A stretch of DNA of 64,000 nt from JBDTNL01 sp039933785 (GCA_039933785.1 JBDTNL010000011.1:1-64000); one strand, 5' to 3'; positions 1-9,279 are shown, counted from the first letter of the stretch. Notes: generated from the sequence alone by a model not told the origin. Translations and numbers: made by a program.

Positions 1-1097
1 TCGCTCAGGATCGCCGCCCGTTCCAGCACGTTCGCCAATTCCCGCACGTTCCCAGGCCAAGGTTGCTCGGACAGCAGTTCGAGCGCATCCGGCAGGAGCG
101 TCGGCGTCGCCAGCCGATGCCTCGCCGCGCTCGCTGCCAGCAGGTGCACCGCCAGCGACGGAATATCGCTCGCGCGATCGCGCAGCGGCGGCAGCTCGAT
201 CGGAAACACATCGAGCCGGAAGTAGAGATCGGAACGAAATTCTCCAGCCGCGACCATGGCGCGCAGGTCGCGGTTGGTGGCCGCTACCAGGCGTACGTCG
301 GCGTGCAGGGTTCCGCCGCCGCCGACGCGTTCGTACGTGCGCTCTTCCAACACGCGCAACACCTTGCCCTGAACCGCGAGCGGCAGCTCGCCGATTTCGT
401 CAAGTAGCAGGGTACCGCCCTTGGCCTGCTCGAAGCGGCCCGGTTGGCGGCGGTCGGCGCCGGTGAAGGCGCCGCGTTCGTGGCCGAAGAGCTCGTTCTC
501 GATCAAGGTCTCGGGGATGGCCGCGCAGTTCACGGCAACAAAGGGTCCCTGGCGCTTTGCCGATAGCGCGTGGAGGGCGCGGGCGAAGAGTTCTTTGCCG
601 GTGCCGCTTTCCCCTAGTAGGAGCACGGTGCTCTCGGTCGGCGCGACCCGTTCGAGCAGGCGGAGAGCGGCGCGCAGGCGCGGATGCTTCCCGAGGATGG
701 GCGGCGCGCCGGGGGCTTCGAACGGGGGCGGTTCGGCGCCGCCGAGGAGCACGGCGGCGCGCTGGCAGAGGTCTTCGATCTCGAGCGGCTTCTCTAGAAA
801 ATCGGCGGCGCCGAGCTTCATCGCCTCGACCGCGGCGCCCACGGTGCCGTAGGCGGTGAGTACCAAGACCGGGGGGGCGGGGCGAACGGCACGGGCCGCA
901 CGCAGCACCTCGAGGCCCGAGGCGGCGGGGAGTTTGAGATCGGTGATGACGAGATCGAATCGGCGTTCGGCGAGCCAGCCGATCGCGGTCTCGGCGTCGG
1001 CGGCGGCTGAGACCTCGTAGCCCTCGTCGCTCAACGCGCGCTGGAGGAGTCGCCGCAGGGAGTCGCGGTCCTCGACAACCAGTAGATGCGCGGGCAC
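1..1097 (-). CDS. Sigma54-dependent response regulator (NtrC family), C-terminus cut by window edge
   Basis: Reads leftwards from a GTG at 1097 and runs off the window, giving about 365 residues. An N-terminal receiver domain (LLVVEDRD acidic pocket, phospho-acceptor Asp in LVITDLKLP) is followed by a sigma54 AAA+ domain. The AAA+ part has Walker A GESGTGKE, the GAFTGA sigma54-contact loop, the LLLDEIGEL Walker B region and VAATNRDL. The helix-turn-helix domain expected at the end lies outside the window. In this family, phosphorylation by a sensor kinase lets the protein drive open-complex formation by sigma54 RNA polymerase. It begins only 5 bp after the selA stop, so co-transcription with selA is likely. 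Its cognate kinase and targets are not visible. Confidence 0.93.
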   Translation of the reverse strand, partial: MPAHLLVVEDRDSLRRLLQRALSDEGYEVSAAADAETAIGWLAERRFDLVITDLKLPAASGLEVLRAARAVRPAPPVLVLTAYGTVGAAVEAMKLGAADFLEKPLEIEDLCQRAAVLLGGAEPPPFEAPGAPPILGKHPRLRAALRLLERVAPTESTVLLLGESGTGKELFARALHALSAKRQGPFVAVNCAAIPETLIENELFGHERGAFTGADRRQPGRFEQAKGGTLLLDEIGELPLAVQGKVLRVLEERTYERVGGGGTLHADVRLVAATNRDLRAMVAAGEFRSDLYFRLDVFPIELPPLRDRASDIPSLAVHLLAASAARHRLATPTLLPDALELLSEQPWPGNVRELANVLERAAILS

Positions 1098-1102
1098 GAT
1101 CG

Positions 1103-2533
1103 CTAGTCTAGGCGAATCGCTCGCTCTACCGCGTCGATCAGGAGCGCGTCATCGCGTTCGTCGACGGTGCGCAAGTCGAGCATCAGACAGCCATCGCGCA
1201 CATAGCCGACCACCGGCGGCACACCCAGACGAAGCCGCGCTTGCAGGGCATCGCCTCCGGGAATCGCCAGTGCGAATCCGGCGATCGGCGCTTCGGGCGC
1301 GGCACCGCCGCCGACGAAGGCCTCAGCGGGGCGGATCTCCACCGAGATCGGGCCGCGCGCAGCGAGCCCACAGGCCACGCGCTCCAGACGTGCCCGGTGA
1401 AGGTGCGCGTCGGGCCACAGCCGATCGAGGGGCAGCGGCTTGTCGGCCAGATGAAGACGGAGCACGGCCTCGAGGCTGGCGAAGACCGTGCGATCGGCGC
1501 GGAAGGCGCGATAGAACGGATGGCGCCGGCAGAGCTCGATCAGATCCTCCCGGCCAAGCAACAGTCCGGCCTGCGGGCCGCCGAGCAGCTTGTCGCCGCT
1601 GCCACAGACCAGGTCGCAATCGGCGGCGAGCAGCTGCTGCATGGACGAGTGCTCGCGCAATTGGGGCGCGCGGTGCGGCCGCAGGAGGCCGGAGCCTTCG
1701 TCCACCAACAGCGGCACGCCGCGCTCGCGCGCTAGGACCGCCAGGGTCTCCGCCGGCACCGAGGCCACGAAACCGGTCATGCGGTAGTTGCTGGGATACA
1801 CCTTGAGCAGCAAGGCAGTCTGCGGACCGATCGCACGGGCGTAGTCCGCCAACCGCGTGCGGTTGGTCGTCCCCACCTCGACGAGCCGGGCCCCGGTTGC
1901 GGCGAGAATCTCGGGGATGCGAAAGGACCCGCCGATTTCGACGAGCTCGCCTCTGGAAACGACCACTTCCCGCCCGGCCGCCAGCGCGGCGAGCGCGAGG
2001 GCGAGCGCCGCCGCATTGTTGTTCACCACCAGCGCCGCGGACGCTCCGGTCAACGCGCGCAGTAGCGGTTGCAGGTGCGTATCCCGCCGGCCGCGGCGGC
2101 CTCCCGGAAGGTCGAGCTCGAGATCGCAGTAGGCGTCCAGCAGCTGCGGCAACTGCGCCGCCACCGCCGCGGGCAGGGGCGCCCGGCCGAGGTTGGTGTG
2201 GAGGAAAACCCCGGTCGCGTTGAGGACCCGCTGCAGCCCCGGACCGACCTCGGCGGCCAAGCCGGCGGCTAACTGAGCCCGCAAGCGCTCCGCCAGGCCC
2301 CCCCAGCCCTCCCGGGCGAGCCCGCCCAGGTCGCCTCCGCGCAAGGCGTCGAGCTCGCGCCGGACATGGATGAGAAGGCGTTCGCGTCCGTATAATGCAA
2401 GCAACGGAGCGAGGGCGGGGTCGGCAAGAACCCGGTCGACCGACGGCAGATGCCGCCGGGGATCCTGCCCCGAAACCAAGCCTGCTGCATCTTGCGGGCG
2501 TTCGGCCACGAGGCATTGTAAACCGACCCCCAC
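1103..2533 (-). CDS. selA: L-seryl-tRNA(Sec) selenium transferase SelA
   Basis: SelA is a PLP enzyme that converts seryl-tRNA(Sec) to selenocysteinyl-tRNA(Sec) using selenophosphate. It is 476 residues long from a GTG at 2533. The family-typical N-terminal PSVDRVL segment is at about residue 31, NATGVFLHTNLGRAPL at about 105, and the PLP lysine is in SGDKLLGGPQ (K315). The start is uncertain: the GTG at 2533 lies 5 bp from the divergent ATG at 2539, and a second GTG at 2512 would still keep the whole conserved domain. Its presence implies UGA can encode selenocysteine in this organism, although selB, selC and selD are not in the window. The sigma54 regulator gene follows 5 bp downstream. Confidence 0.95.
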   Translation of the reverse strand: MGVGLQCLVAERPQDAAGLVSGQDPRRHLPSVDRVLADPALAPLLALYGRERLLIHVRRELDALRGGDLGGLAREGWGGLAERLRAQLAAGLAAEVGPGLQRVLNATGVFLHTNLGRAPLPAAVAAQLPQLLDAYCDLELDLPGGRRGRRDTHLQPLLRALTGASAALVVNNNAAALALALAALAAGREVVVSRGELVEIGGSFRIPEILAATGARLVEVGTTNRTRLADYARAIGPQTALLLKVYPSNYRMTGFVASVPAETLAVLARERGVPLLVDEGSGLLRPHRAPQLREHSSMQQLLAADCDLVCGSGDKLLGGPQAGLLLGREDLIELCRRHPFYRAFRADRTVFASLEAVLRLHLADKPLPLDRLWPDAHLHRARLERVACGLAARGPISVEIRPAEAFVGGGAAPEAPIAGFALAIPGGDALQARLRLGVPPVVGYVRDGCLMLDLRTVDERDDALLIDAVERAIRLD

Positions 2534-2538
2534 AGACC

Positions 2539-3114
2539 ATGGCCAACGACGACACTCTCGAACGCATCGACCGCGGCATCCAGACGCTGCGCATCGAGTT
2601 CGAGCGCTTCTTCGCCGGCGGCACGCGGGTGCCTCCGGAGGACCTGCGCCTGAAGCTGGCCCTCGACTTGCGGAACTTGCGCAACTCGAACATCACCTCG
2701 GCGGCCGACAATTTCCGGCTCAGCACCCTCGAGGCCCGCTTCAATACGTACAACGAGCTTTTCAACCGCCGCTTGCGGGAGCGCGAAGAGGGCCGCACCG
2801 CGGCAGCCATGGCGGCGCACGAGTCCGCCCATCCCGAGACGCCGCGCTTCGACGCCAGTGCCGGCATCACGCTCGGCACCTCGGCGCCGATGGAGGCGGT
2901 CGAGGCGCTGTTCGACAGCATGTACAGAAACGCCACCAACCGGAAGGTCGACCTCGACAGCTTCCGCAACTATCTAACCCAGCAGGTCGACGGCATTCGC
3001 CAGAAGACCGGCTGCGAAGAAGTGCAATTCCGCATCACCATGGAAGACGGCAAGCCGCGCCTCAAGGCCAAGCCGATCAACACCGCGCGCCAGAGCTCGC
3101 GGCCCAGCGCCTGA
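2539..3114 (+). CDS. MXAN_5187_C-type small protein of unknown function
   Basis: A 191-residue soluble protein with no signal peptide. The arginine-rich, helical N-terminal half (FERFFAGGTRVPPEDLR, then LRNLRNSNITSAADNFR and RFNTYNELFNRRLREREEGR) matches what I know of the MXAN_5187 C-terminal domain family found in myxobacteria and Acidobacteriota. The C-terminal half (about 115-191) is predicted alpha/beta with basic residues near the end. Its function is unknown. It lies 32 bp upstream of the secreted TPR gene, probably in the same transcript. Its ATG almost abuts the divergent selA start, so its promoter must sit inside selA. The family call is from memory of the motif, so moderate confidence. 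Confidence 0.7.
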   Translation: MANDDTLERIDRGIQTLRIEFERFFAGGTRVPPEDLRLKLALDLRNLRNSNITSAADNFRLSTLEARFNTYNELFNRRLREREEGRTAAAMAAHESAHPETPRFDASAGITLGTSAPMEAVEALFDSMYRNATNRKVDLDSFRNYLTQQVDGIRQKTGCEEVQFRITMEDGKPRLKAKPINTARQSSRPSA

Positions 3115-3146
3115 TCGGGTGCTGCCCCTCGAGTCAAGGAGACACT

Positions 3147-4202
3147 GTGTCCAAGAATCTTCGCGCCAACCGTACCTGGCTCCTCGCCGCCGCCCTCGCC
3201 GGGATGGTGACCTGGGCTGCCTCACCGCAGAATCTGGCTCGAGCCCTGGAGTCGCAGCGCGCCCTGGTCGCGAGCCAACCGCAGAACGCCTCCATCCGAG
3301 TCGATCTCGGCAACTTGCTGCTCCTCGCACACGACCAGGAAGGCGCCGAGGCGGCATACCGCAAGGCGACGGAAATCGACCCCAAGAACCTCAGCGCGCA
3401 TTTCGATCTCGGGTTGCTCTTGCAGCGCAAGGGTGAGAATTCGGGCGCTCTGCGGGAGTTCAAGAAAGTCCTCGACCTCAATCCGAAGCACGCCTTGGCA
3501 AACTATCGCCGGGGCGAGATCGAGGAGGGCCGGGGCATGGAGAGCGCCGCCGTGCGCAGCTACGCTCGCGCTTTCGCGCTCGATCCCACGCTGCGCTTCG
3601 CCGACGTCAATCCGAGCGTCATCGACAATCACCTGCTCACGCGCTCGCTCCTGCTCGCCTACCGCGACTACGCGCCAGAACGCGAGCCGCCGGTGGTGTT
3701 CGAGGAGCCGGGGCGCATCGTCGACCTCCTGGTGGCGCGCCCGCGAACGCCGGGTGCGGAGGCCCTGGGATCTCAAGGCGTAGTCAAGCAGGCTGCCACC
3801 GCTCCGCCGGGCGTCGGCATCACCCGCGTCGGAGCTCCCGTTCCACCGGGCATCCCCGACTCGGCGGCCGCGAATGGCGCTGGCAAGGACCCGAGCTTCG
3901 TTCGCGTGCTGAGCAGCGCCGATCTCGAAACCGGCAGCCGCGCCGGCCAGGCGACGCCGCTCCCGACGCCGGTCGACCCCGGCGCCGCGCGGTACAACAA
4001 CAATCCGCGCAACGCGTTCTATCCGCCGCCGGTGTATACGCCCAACCCGCAGCCCGAAGAGGGCCAACCGGGAGCACAGCCACAAGAGGGCCAGCCCGCG
4101 ACCTACTATCCCGGCATGCCGAGCACCGGGCGGATGGATCTCAAGCTCTATCCGCGGCGGCCGAGAAGCCACGGCTCGTTCGTCATGGCTCCGGCTGGTT
4201 GA
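3147..4202 (+). CDS. Secreted TPR-repeat protein with proline-rich tail
   Basis: A GTG at 3147 follows a good ribosome binding site (AAGGAG at 3137-3142), giving 351 residues. Residues 1-30 form a signal peptide (basic N-terminus, hydrophobic WLLAAALAGMV, Ala-Ala-Ser cleavage region). About three TPR units occupy residues 50-160 (for example AYRKATEIDPKNLSAHFDLG). The rest, from about 200, is low-complexity, rich in Pro, Gly and Gln, and likely disordered. It is probably a periplasmic or envelope scaffold; no enzyme motif is visible. It is convergent with the tldE gene, 24 bp away. Confidence 0.85.
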   Translation: MSKNLRANRTWLLAAALAGMVTWAASPQNLARALESQRALVASQPQNASIRVDLGNLLLLAHDQEGAEAAYRKATEIDPKNLSAHFDLGLLLQRKGENSGALREFKKVLDLNPKHALANYRRGEIEEGRGMESAAVRSYARAFALDPTLRFADVNPSVIDNHLLTRSLLLAYRDYAPEREPPVVFEEPGRIVDLLVARPRTPGAEALGSQGVVKQAATAPPGVGITRVGAPVPPGIPDSAAANGAGKDPSFVRVLSSADLETGSRAGQATPLPTPVDPGAARYNNNPRNAFYPPPVYTPNPQPEEGQPGAQPQEGQPATYYPGMPSTGRMDLKLYPRRPRSHGSFVMAPAG

Positions 4203-4226
4203 CCGGGAGGACAGCCGGCCGCGGCC

Positions 4227-5618
4227 TTAAACGGGAGGCGCCGCCCGGCGCAACTCGAGACCGGTGACCAGCAGGGTCGGGGCTCCGAGCATTCCATCGA
4301 GCGGGAAGAAGGCCAGGTCACGAGCCACCGCCTGGACCCCGCGGAGCAGCGCGCTGATCCCACCGCAGAGCCACGCGCCGGCGACCGGCGCCATCGAGCG
4401 GCCGCTCTGCACGGCGAAACCGCACACCGGAAGCGCGAATCGATCGGCCTCGAAGTTCCACCGGCCGCTCCCCGTCGCATCCAGCAGGTAGTAGCCGCGC
4501 GCCACTCCGCCGAGCAGCGACGCCACCGAAGTCTCGGCGCGCGGCCGCACGTACAGATGACTCGGTCCAACCCCGGGCTGATCGCGAAATCCCGCGCGGC
4601 GCACACACCCGCTGGCCCGAGTCTCCGGCGGCCTCGCTGCCCACCAGGGCAGCAGGGGTTGTCGAGCCTCGCCGTCGGCGATCAAGACGAGCTCGCGGGT
4701 GGCCGACCCCTCTCCGTCGACCGGCGCCGCGAGCACCCCGCCCGCCAACCGGCCGTCATCGACAATGGTCAGGCAGGAGGATGCGATGCGCGATCCGCGC
4801 TGGAGGGTGAGGATGCGCTCGGTGTCAGACCGTGAGGGCGACTGCGTCGCCGGGGACGACGACCGGCCAAGCAGCATCGGCAGCAGGCCGAGCAACAGGC
4901 GCGCGCCGATTGGCGGCGCGAGGAGAAACTCGCCTCGATCGCGTTCCGGCGCCGAGCCCTCCTGCAGCACGTGCAGGCGATCCGCCAGCCGCCGAGCGAT
5001 CGCGGCGGGAGCGAAACTCTGCGCCAACCGTTCACCCGCGTCGAGGGTGGCGCGGTGACTGACGTTGCCGCGCGCGCCGGGCAGGACTGCTTCGACCCGC
5101 AGGAGCGCGGCGCGGCTCCGCCAGCGCACGTTCATGCCGCGCGTCGAGACCAATTCCGACTCGCTCGAGCCCTCCTCCAGGCTGGCGCTCGAGAGCCGTG
5201 CACCCGGAAGCTCGCGGGCGAGCTCGCGCGCGATGCCGTCGAGTACCGCGCGCGCCTCGCTCTCGCCCAAGAGGGGAGACTCGAGGTCGACCGGCGGCCG
5301 CCAGTCCGCAAGCGCGGCCGCGGACGGCGGCTCGGGCAGACGCAATGCGGCGCCGGTCGCCGTGCTCGGCGAGGGCCAGGCCGCTCCCGCCGGTCGCGGT
5401 GTTCCAGTCCCGGCGAGGAATAGCGTGCCCTGGGAGCCCCCAGCCCGCGCTGCCCAACCCTCCTCGACGGCGATGCAGAACGTCGACTGAGACGAGCCTG
5501 GGGCGGCGCCGCCGGGCCCGATCTCCAGCCGCCGCGAACGCCCGCGCTTGGCGTACACCTCGGCCTCGGAGAACCCCGCCTTCTGGATCGCCGCGAGGCC
5601 CTCCTCGGGGCGCGTCAT
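4227..5618 (-). CDS. TldE/PmbA-type protein of the TldD/TldE protease pair
   Basis: A 463-residue protein of the PmbA/TldE family, which in E. coli pairs with TldD to form a heterodimeric metalloprotease that trims unfolded peptides such as the microcin B17 leader. The N-terminal PmbA/TldD domain begins at MTRPEEGLAAIQKAGFSEAEVY, which resembles typical PmbA N-termini; upstream in-frame codons lie inside tldD. The TldD HExxxH zinc site is absent, as expected for the TldE subunit. Its ATG overlaps the tldD stop codon by 4 bp (ATGA), a sign of translational coupling and 1:1 production. The C-terminal half is less conserved than in PmbA, so the paralogue assignment rests partly on context. Confidence 0.85.
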   Translation of the reverse strand: MTRPEEGLAAIQKAGFSEAEVYAKRGRSRRLEIGPGGAAPGSSQSTFCIAVEEGWAARAGGSQGTLFLAGTGTPRPAGAAWPSPSTATGAALRLPEPPSAAALADWRPPVDLESPLLGESEARAVLDGIARELARELPGARLSSASLEEGSSESELVSTRGMNVRWRSRAALLRVEAVLPGARGNVSHRATLDAGERLAQSFAPAAIARRLADRLHVLQEGSAPERDRGEFLLAPPIGARLLLGLLPMLLGRSSSPATQSPSRSDTERILTLQRGSRIASSCLTIVDDGRLAGGVLAAPVDGEGSATRELVLIADGEARQPLLPWWAARPPETRASGCVRRAGFRDQPGVGPSHLYVRPRAETSVASLLGGVARGYYLLDATGSGRWNFEADRFALPVCGFAVQSGRSMAPVAGAWLCGGISALLRGVQAVARDLAFFPLDGMLGAPTLLVTGLELRRAAPPV

Positions 5619-7003
5619 ACGGGCAAGACCTCGACACCCTCGATTCGCATGGCCGGCGAGCGCGCCCACACCGGCAGAGCTTGGCCACCCTTGGCGCACC
5701 AGCCCGCACCGGCCGCCTGGGTTTCGAGCCCCAAGGCGGTCACCCGAGTCAGCAGGTCAAAGACCGCCGCCCGTACCCGGCAAGGGCCCACGTAGTCGCC
5801 GATCTCGCCCCCTTCGAGGCGGCGCGCGTACGGCGCCAGCAGAGTGAAGACACCGCTCAGCGGATCGAGAGCGCCGCGGGACAGCTCGGGCACATAAAGT
5901 CCGCTGTCCGATCCATGCAGCAAATCTGACATCGCGGTCTCGCCCGGCAGAAGCTCGAGATAGGAAGATCGCGGCCCCGGCAGGACGTGCCGATGCGCCC
6001 GCCGTGCCGCACCCGGCTGCAGAGCGAGCGAGCGATCCGCCCAGATCCCATCCGCCAGCGGCTGCTCGACCACTCCATCCCGCAACAGCCAGCGACGCAG
6101 CACCGGCGAGCCCTCGTCGTCGCTCGTGCGGCGCACCGCCGCCGGTGCCGCGCCCGGGTCGTCGAGAACATTCAAGCAGGCGGCGCCAAGACGCACGCCG
6201 AGCGCCGCCTCGGGCCTGCCGGAGAGTGCCAGCAGGTCGGCCTCGAGCGCGTGCGCGACCGCTTCATGCAGCAGCACGGCCGCCGCGTCCGGTCCGAGGA
6301 CCAACACGCCTCGACGAACCTCCGGGGGCTCGGCAAAGCGGGCCCGGAAGAGGCCCACCAGCCGGTTCCCCAGCGTCTCGGCAGCCGCCTCGTCGAGTGT
6401 CCAGAGCAAGGCGCCGCACCTCCCCCAGGGCAGCTCGGCCTGCACGCTGAAGAATGACTCACGCTCGACCTCGGGAACCAGCCGAGCGCCCACGACTTGC
6501 ACCGTGCGCTCGATTTGCCGCAGTGCCAGGCGATTCGGAAACGCCACGTGATGGGCCCGGATGGCATGCTCCACACGGCGGCAGAAGTCGCGCCATGGCG
6601 GCGGGTCCGAGAAGGCCACGCCGGGGGTGTCCCAGCCCGCTGCCCCGGCCTCGGCCGGTTCCTCCGCTGCATCCAGGCTGGCCCTGGCGGGGGCCACCGG
6701 CACTGCCAACTCGGGTTCGACCCAGGCGGTGCGCGGTTGCGCGCGAGCGACCTGCCGGAGCGCTTCGACGAAGCTCGCGGAATCGACGCCGTCGCGGCTC
6801 GCATGCCAGCAACGGCCATCCCGCACCAGCCGGACGGCGAACCCTTCCTCGACGAGCTCGGCCGGCAACGAAGCCTCGCCCTCCGGCGGAATCGAGCGCT
6901 CGCGCCGGCGCTCGAAGTACGCCTCAGCTCGATCTTCGGGTTGATCCGCCACCTGCGCCAGCAGCCGCGCGACGGCGCCAGTATCGAGCGTTCCTGCGGG
7001 CAT
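5615..7003 (-). CDS. tldD: TldD-type metalloprotease subunit
   Basis: A 462-residue TldD-family protein. The zinc-binding motif HEAVAHALEAD follows GVLVLGPDAAAVLL, as in TldD (HExxxH, with a downstream Glu/Asp). The start at 7003 is chosen because it leaves a normal TldD-like N-terminus and a short gap to the divergent carboxylase gene; an in-frame ATG at 7036 is possible but would almost meet that gene. It is translationally coupled to the TldE-type partner downstream. Known family members act on ribosomally made peptides and on the antitoxin CcdA. No peptide precursor gene is visible next to it. Confidence 0.88.
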   Translation of the reverse strand: MPAGTLDTGAVARLLAQVADQPEDRAEAYFERRRERSIPPEGEASLPAELVEEGFAVRLVRDGRCWHASRDGVDSASFVEALRQVARAQPRTAWVEPELAVPVAPARASLDAAEEPAEAGAAGWDTPGVAFSDPPPWRDFCRRVEHAIRAHHVAFPNRLALRQIERTVQVVGARLVPEVERESFFSVQAELPWGRCGALLWTLDEAAAETLGNRLVGLFRARFAEPPEVRRGVLVLGPDAAAVLLHEAVAHALEADLLALSGRPEAALGVRLGAACLNVLDDPGAAPAAVRRTSDDEGSPVLRRWLLRDGVVEQPLADGIWADRSLALQPGAARRAHRHVLPGPRSSYLELLPGETAMSDLLHGSDSGLYVPELSRGALDPLSGVFTLLAPYARRLEGGEIGDYVGPCRVRAAVFDLLTRVTALGLETQAAGAGWCAKGGQALPVWARSPAMRIEGVEVLPV

Positions 7004-7054
7004 CGGGCGATCTTTGCATACGATCCAGCCGGACATGTGATACACAACGCCGCG

Positions 7055-8611
7055 GTGTCCGAACACGATCCGAAACTCGCCGAACTGCAGGCCCGCCGTG
7101 AAGCAGCTCGCCTCGGCGGCGGCCTCGAGCGCATCGAACGGCAGCACAAAGCTGGCAAATTGACCGCCCGTGAACGTGTCGAGCTGCTGCTCGATCCCGG
7201 TTCATTCGCCGAGATCGATGCCCTGGTGACCCACCGCTGCCGCGACTTCGGGATGGATCAGCAGACCTTCCCCGGCGACGGCGTGGTCTGCGGGTACGGC
7301 ACCATCGCCGGCCGCCTGGTCTACGTCTTCGCCCAGGACTTCACCGTGTTTGGCGGCTCGCTCTCGGAAACCAACGCCGCCAAGATCTGTAAGGTGATGG
7401 ATCTCGCGGTCGAGAACGGGGCTCCCGTGATCGGTCTCAACGACTCGGGCGGAGCGCGCATCCAAGAGGGCGTCGCTTCACTCGGCGGCTACGCCGACAT
7501 CTTCCTGCGCAATACATTGGCCTCCGGCGTCGTGCCGCAAATCAGCGCCATCCTCGGACCCTGTGCCGGTGGCGCCGTGTACTCGCCGGCAATCACCGAC
7601 TTCATCGCCATGGTGGACGGCACGAGCTACATGTTCGTCACCGGCCCCGACGTGATCAAGACGGTAACCCACGAGGAAGTCACCAAGGACGAGCTCGGCG
7701 GCGCGCACACCCATGCGGCCAAGAGCGGGGTCTGTCACTTCACCGTGGCGAATGACGCCGCCTGTCTATTGCTGCTCCGCGAGTTGCTGTCGTATCTGCC
7801 GAGCAACAATCTCGACGAGCCGCCGCTGGGCACCAGCACCGACGATCCGGATCGCGAGGACCCGGTGCTCGACTCGCTGGTTCCGAGCGACCCCAACAAG
7901 CCGTACGACATCAAGCGCTTAATCGGCGCGGTCGTCGACGACGGGCGTTTCCTCGAAGTGCACGCCGAATACGCCCGCAACATCGTGGTCGGCTTCGCGC
8001 GGTTCGCCAATCAGTCGGTCGGCATCGTGGCCAACCAGCCGGCGTATCTCGCTGGAGTGCTCGACATCGACGCGTCGCTCAAGGCGGCGCGCTTCGTCCG
8101 CTTCTGCGACTGTTTCAACATTCCCCTGGTGACCTTCGAGGACGTGCCTGGATTCCTTCCCGGCACCCAGCAGGAGTTCGGCGGCATCATCAAGCACGGC
8201 GCGAAGCTGCTCTTCGCCTTCGCCGAGGCGACCGTGCCCAAGATCACCATCATCACGCGCAAGGCCTACGGCGGCGCCTACTGCGTGATGTCGAGCAAGC
8301 ACATCCGCACTGATGTCAATCTCGCCTACCCGTCGGCGGAGATCGCCGTGATGGGCCCCGAAGGCGCGGTCAACATCCTCTACCGCCGCGAGCTCGAAGC
8401 CGCCGGCGAACGCGGCGCCGAAGTGCGCGCCGAAAAAGTCGAGGAGTATCGCGCCAAGTTCTCCAATCCGTACGTCGCGGCGGAGCGCGGTTTCGTCGAC
8501 GCCATCATCGAGCCGCGCTCGACCCGGCCGCAGATCATTCGCGCGCTCCGCCAACTGCGCGGCAAGCGCCAGAGCCTGCCGCCGAAGAAGCACGGCAACA
8601 TTCCCCTATAG
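7055..8611 (+). CDS. Acyl-CoA carboxylase beta (carboxyltransferase) subunit
   Basis: A 518-residue carboxyltransferase of the PccB/MmdA type, which moves carboxylate from biotin to acetyl- or propionyl-CoA. The reading frame opens at a GTG at 7055 (SEHDPKLAELQARREAARLGG follows, the usual N-terminus); a GTG at 7037 is an alternative. Characteristic features are GKLTARERVELLLDPGSF near residue 35, the oxyanion glycine loops GPCAGGAVYSPA and YGGAYCVMSSK, and the C-terminal NPYVAAERGFVDAIIEP. No biotin carboxylase or biotin carrier gene lies beside it, so partner and substrate (acetyl, propionyl or methylmalonyl) cannot be decided. purE follows 11 bp downstream. Confidence 0.95.
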   Translation: MSEHDPKLAELQARREAARLGGGLERIERQHKAGKLTARERVELLLDPGSFAEIDALVTHRCRDFGMDQQTFPGDGVVCGYGTIAGRLVYVFAQDFTVFGGSLSETNAAKICKVMDLAVENGAPVIGLNDSGGARIQEGVASLGGYADIFLRNTLASGVVPQISAILGPCAGGAVYSPAITDFIAMVDGTSYMFVTGPDVIKTVTHEEVTKDELGGAHTHAAKSGVCHFTVANDAACLLLLRELLSYLPSNNLDEPPLGTSTDDPDREDPVLDSLVPSDPNKPYDIKRLIGAVVDDGRFLEVHAEYARNIVVGFARFANQSVGIVANQPAYLAGVLDIDASLKAARFVRFCDCFNIPLVTFEDVPGFLPGTQQEFGGIIKHGAKLLFAFAEATVPKITIITRKAYGGAYCVMSSKHIRTDVNLAYPSAEIAVMGPEGAVNILYRRELEAAGERGAEVRAEKVEEYRAKFSNPYVAAERGFVDAIIEPRSTRPQIIRALRQLRGKRQSLPPKKHGNIPL

Positions 8612-8622
8612 GAAAACATCTC

Positions 8623-9129
8623 ATGTCGAACCCCCGCGTCGGAATTCTCATGGGCAGCGACTCCGATTGGCCGGTCATGAAGGAAGCGGCCGACATGCTG
8701 GACCGCTTTGACGTTGCCTGCGAAGTACGGGTGATCTCTGCCCATCGCCGCCCCGACGATTGCGCCGAATACGCCAAATCTGCCACTGCTCGCGGCCTGC
8801 AAGTCCTAATCGGCGGCGCCGGCGGCGCCGCCCATCTCGCCGGCGTGCTCGCCGCGCATACGACGCTGCCGGTGATCGCCGTACCGATCCCGACCCAAGT
8901 CGCCGGCGGCCTCGATTCGCTCCTCTCCATGGTGCAGATGCCCCCCGGAGTGCCAGTCGCCACGGTCGGCATAGGCCGCGCGGGCAACGCCGGCCTCCTC
9001 GCGGTGCAGATCGCGGCCATCGGCGACTCAGCGCTCGCCAAGAGGCTCGTCGACTACAAGCAGGAGCTCGCCGACAAGGCGGCTGGGGCGGATCGCAAGG
9101 TGCAGGAGGCGCGGGCTTCCGGCGGGTAG
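8623..9129 (+). CDS. purE: N5-carboxyaminoimidazole ribonucleotide mutase PurE
   Basis: A class I PurE of 168 residues, which rearranges N5-CAIR to CAIR in de novo purine synthesis. Visible motifs are the phosphate loop GSDSDWP near residue 11, the active-site histidine in SAHRRPDD (about residue 45), and the glycine-rich GGAGGAAHLAGVLAAHTTLPVIAVP. It is normally partnered with PurK, which is not in this window. The gene sits just behind the carboxyltransferase gene, probably in the same transcript. Confidence 0.96.
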   Translation: MSNPRVGILMGSDSDWPVMKEAADMLDRFDVACEVRVISAHRRPDDCAEYAKSATARGLQVLIGGAGGAAHLAGVLAAHTTLPVIAVPIPTQVAGGLDSLLSMVQMPPGVPVATVGIGRAGNAGLLAVQIAAIGDSALAKRLVDYKQELADKAAGADRKVQEARASGG

Positions 9130-9189
9130 AGCTGAGCGTTCGGTCTGCGCCAACATCCTGTGGTCGGCCCAACGGCGGCGCCGACGGGT

Positions 9190-9218
9190 TTGCGCAGGGA
9201 ACCTTCCCGGCATAGGAT
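9190..9218 (+). promoter_or_regulatory. Candidate sigma70 promoter for the parvulin gene
   Basis: TTGCGC at 9190-9195 and TAGGAT at 9213-9218 are separated by exactly 17 bp, in the 150 bp gap before the parvulin start. The hexamers are only partial matches, so this is a weak call. Confidence 0.3.
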
Positions 9219-9279
9219 TCTCTTCCATTCTTGCGCCCCACCCGGGTCTCCGGGGGCGCGTTCAAAAGGACACTCCCGC

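Noticed and set aside
2370..3146. A single long protein continuing from 2370 into the TPR gene
   Set aside because: The first part lies in the wrong frame over selA and the MXAN_5187_C-type gene; the GTG at 3147 has its own ribosome site and signal peptide.
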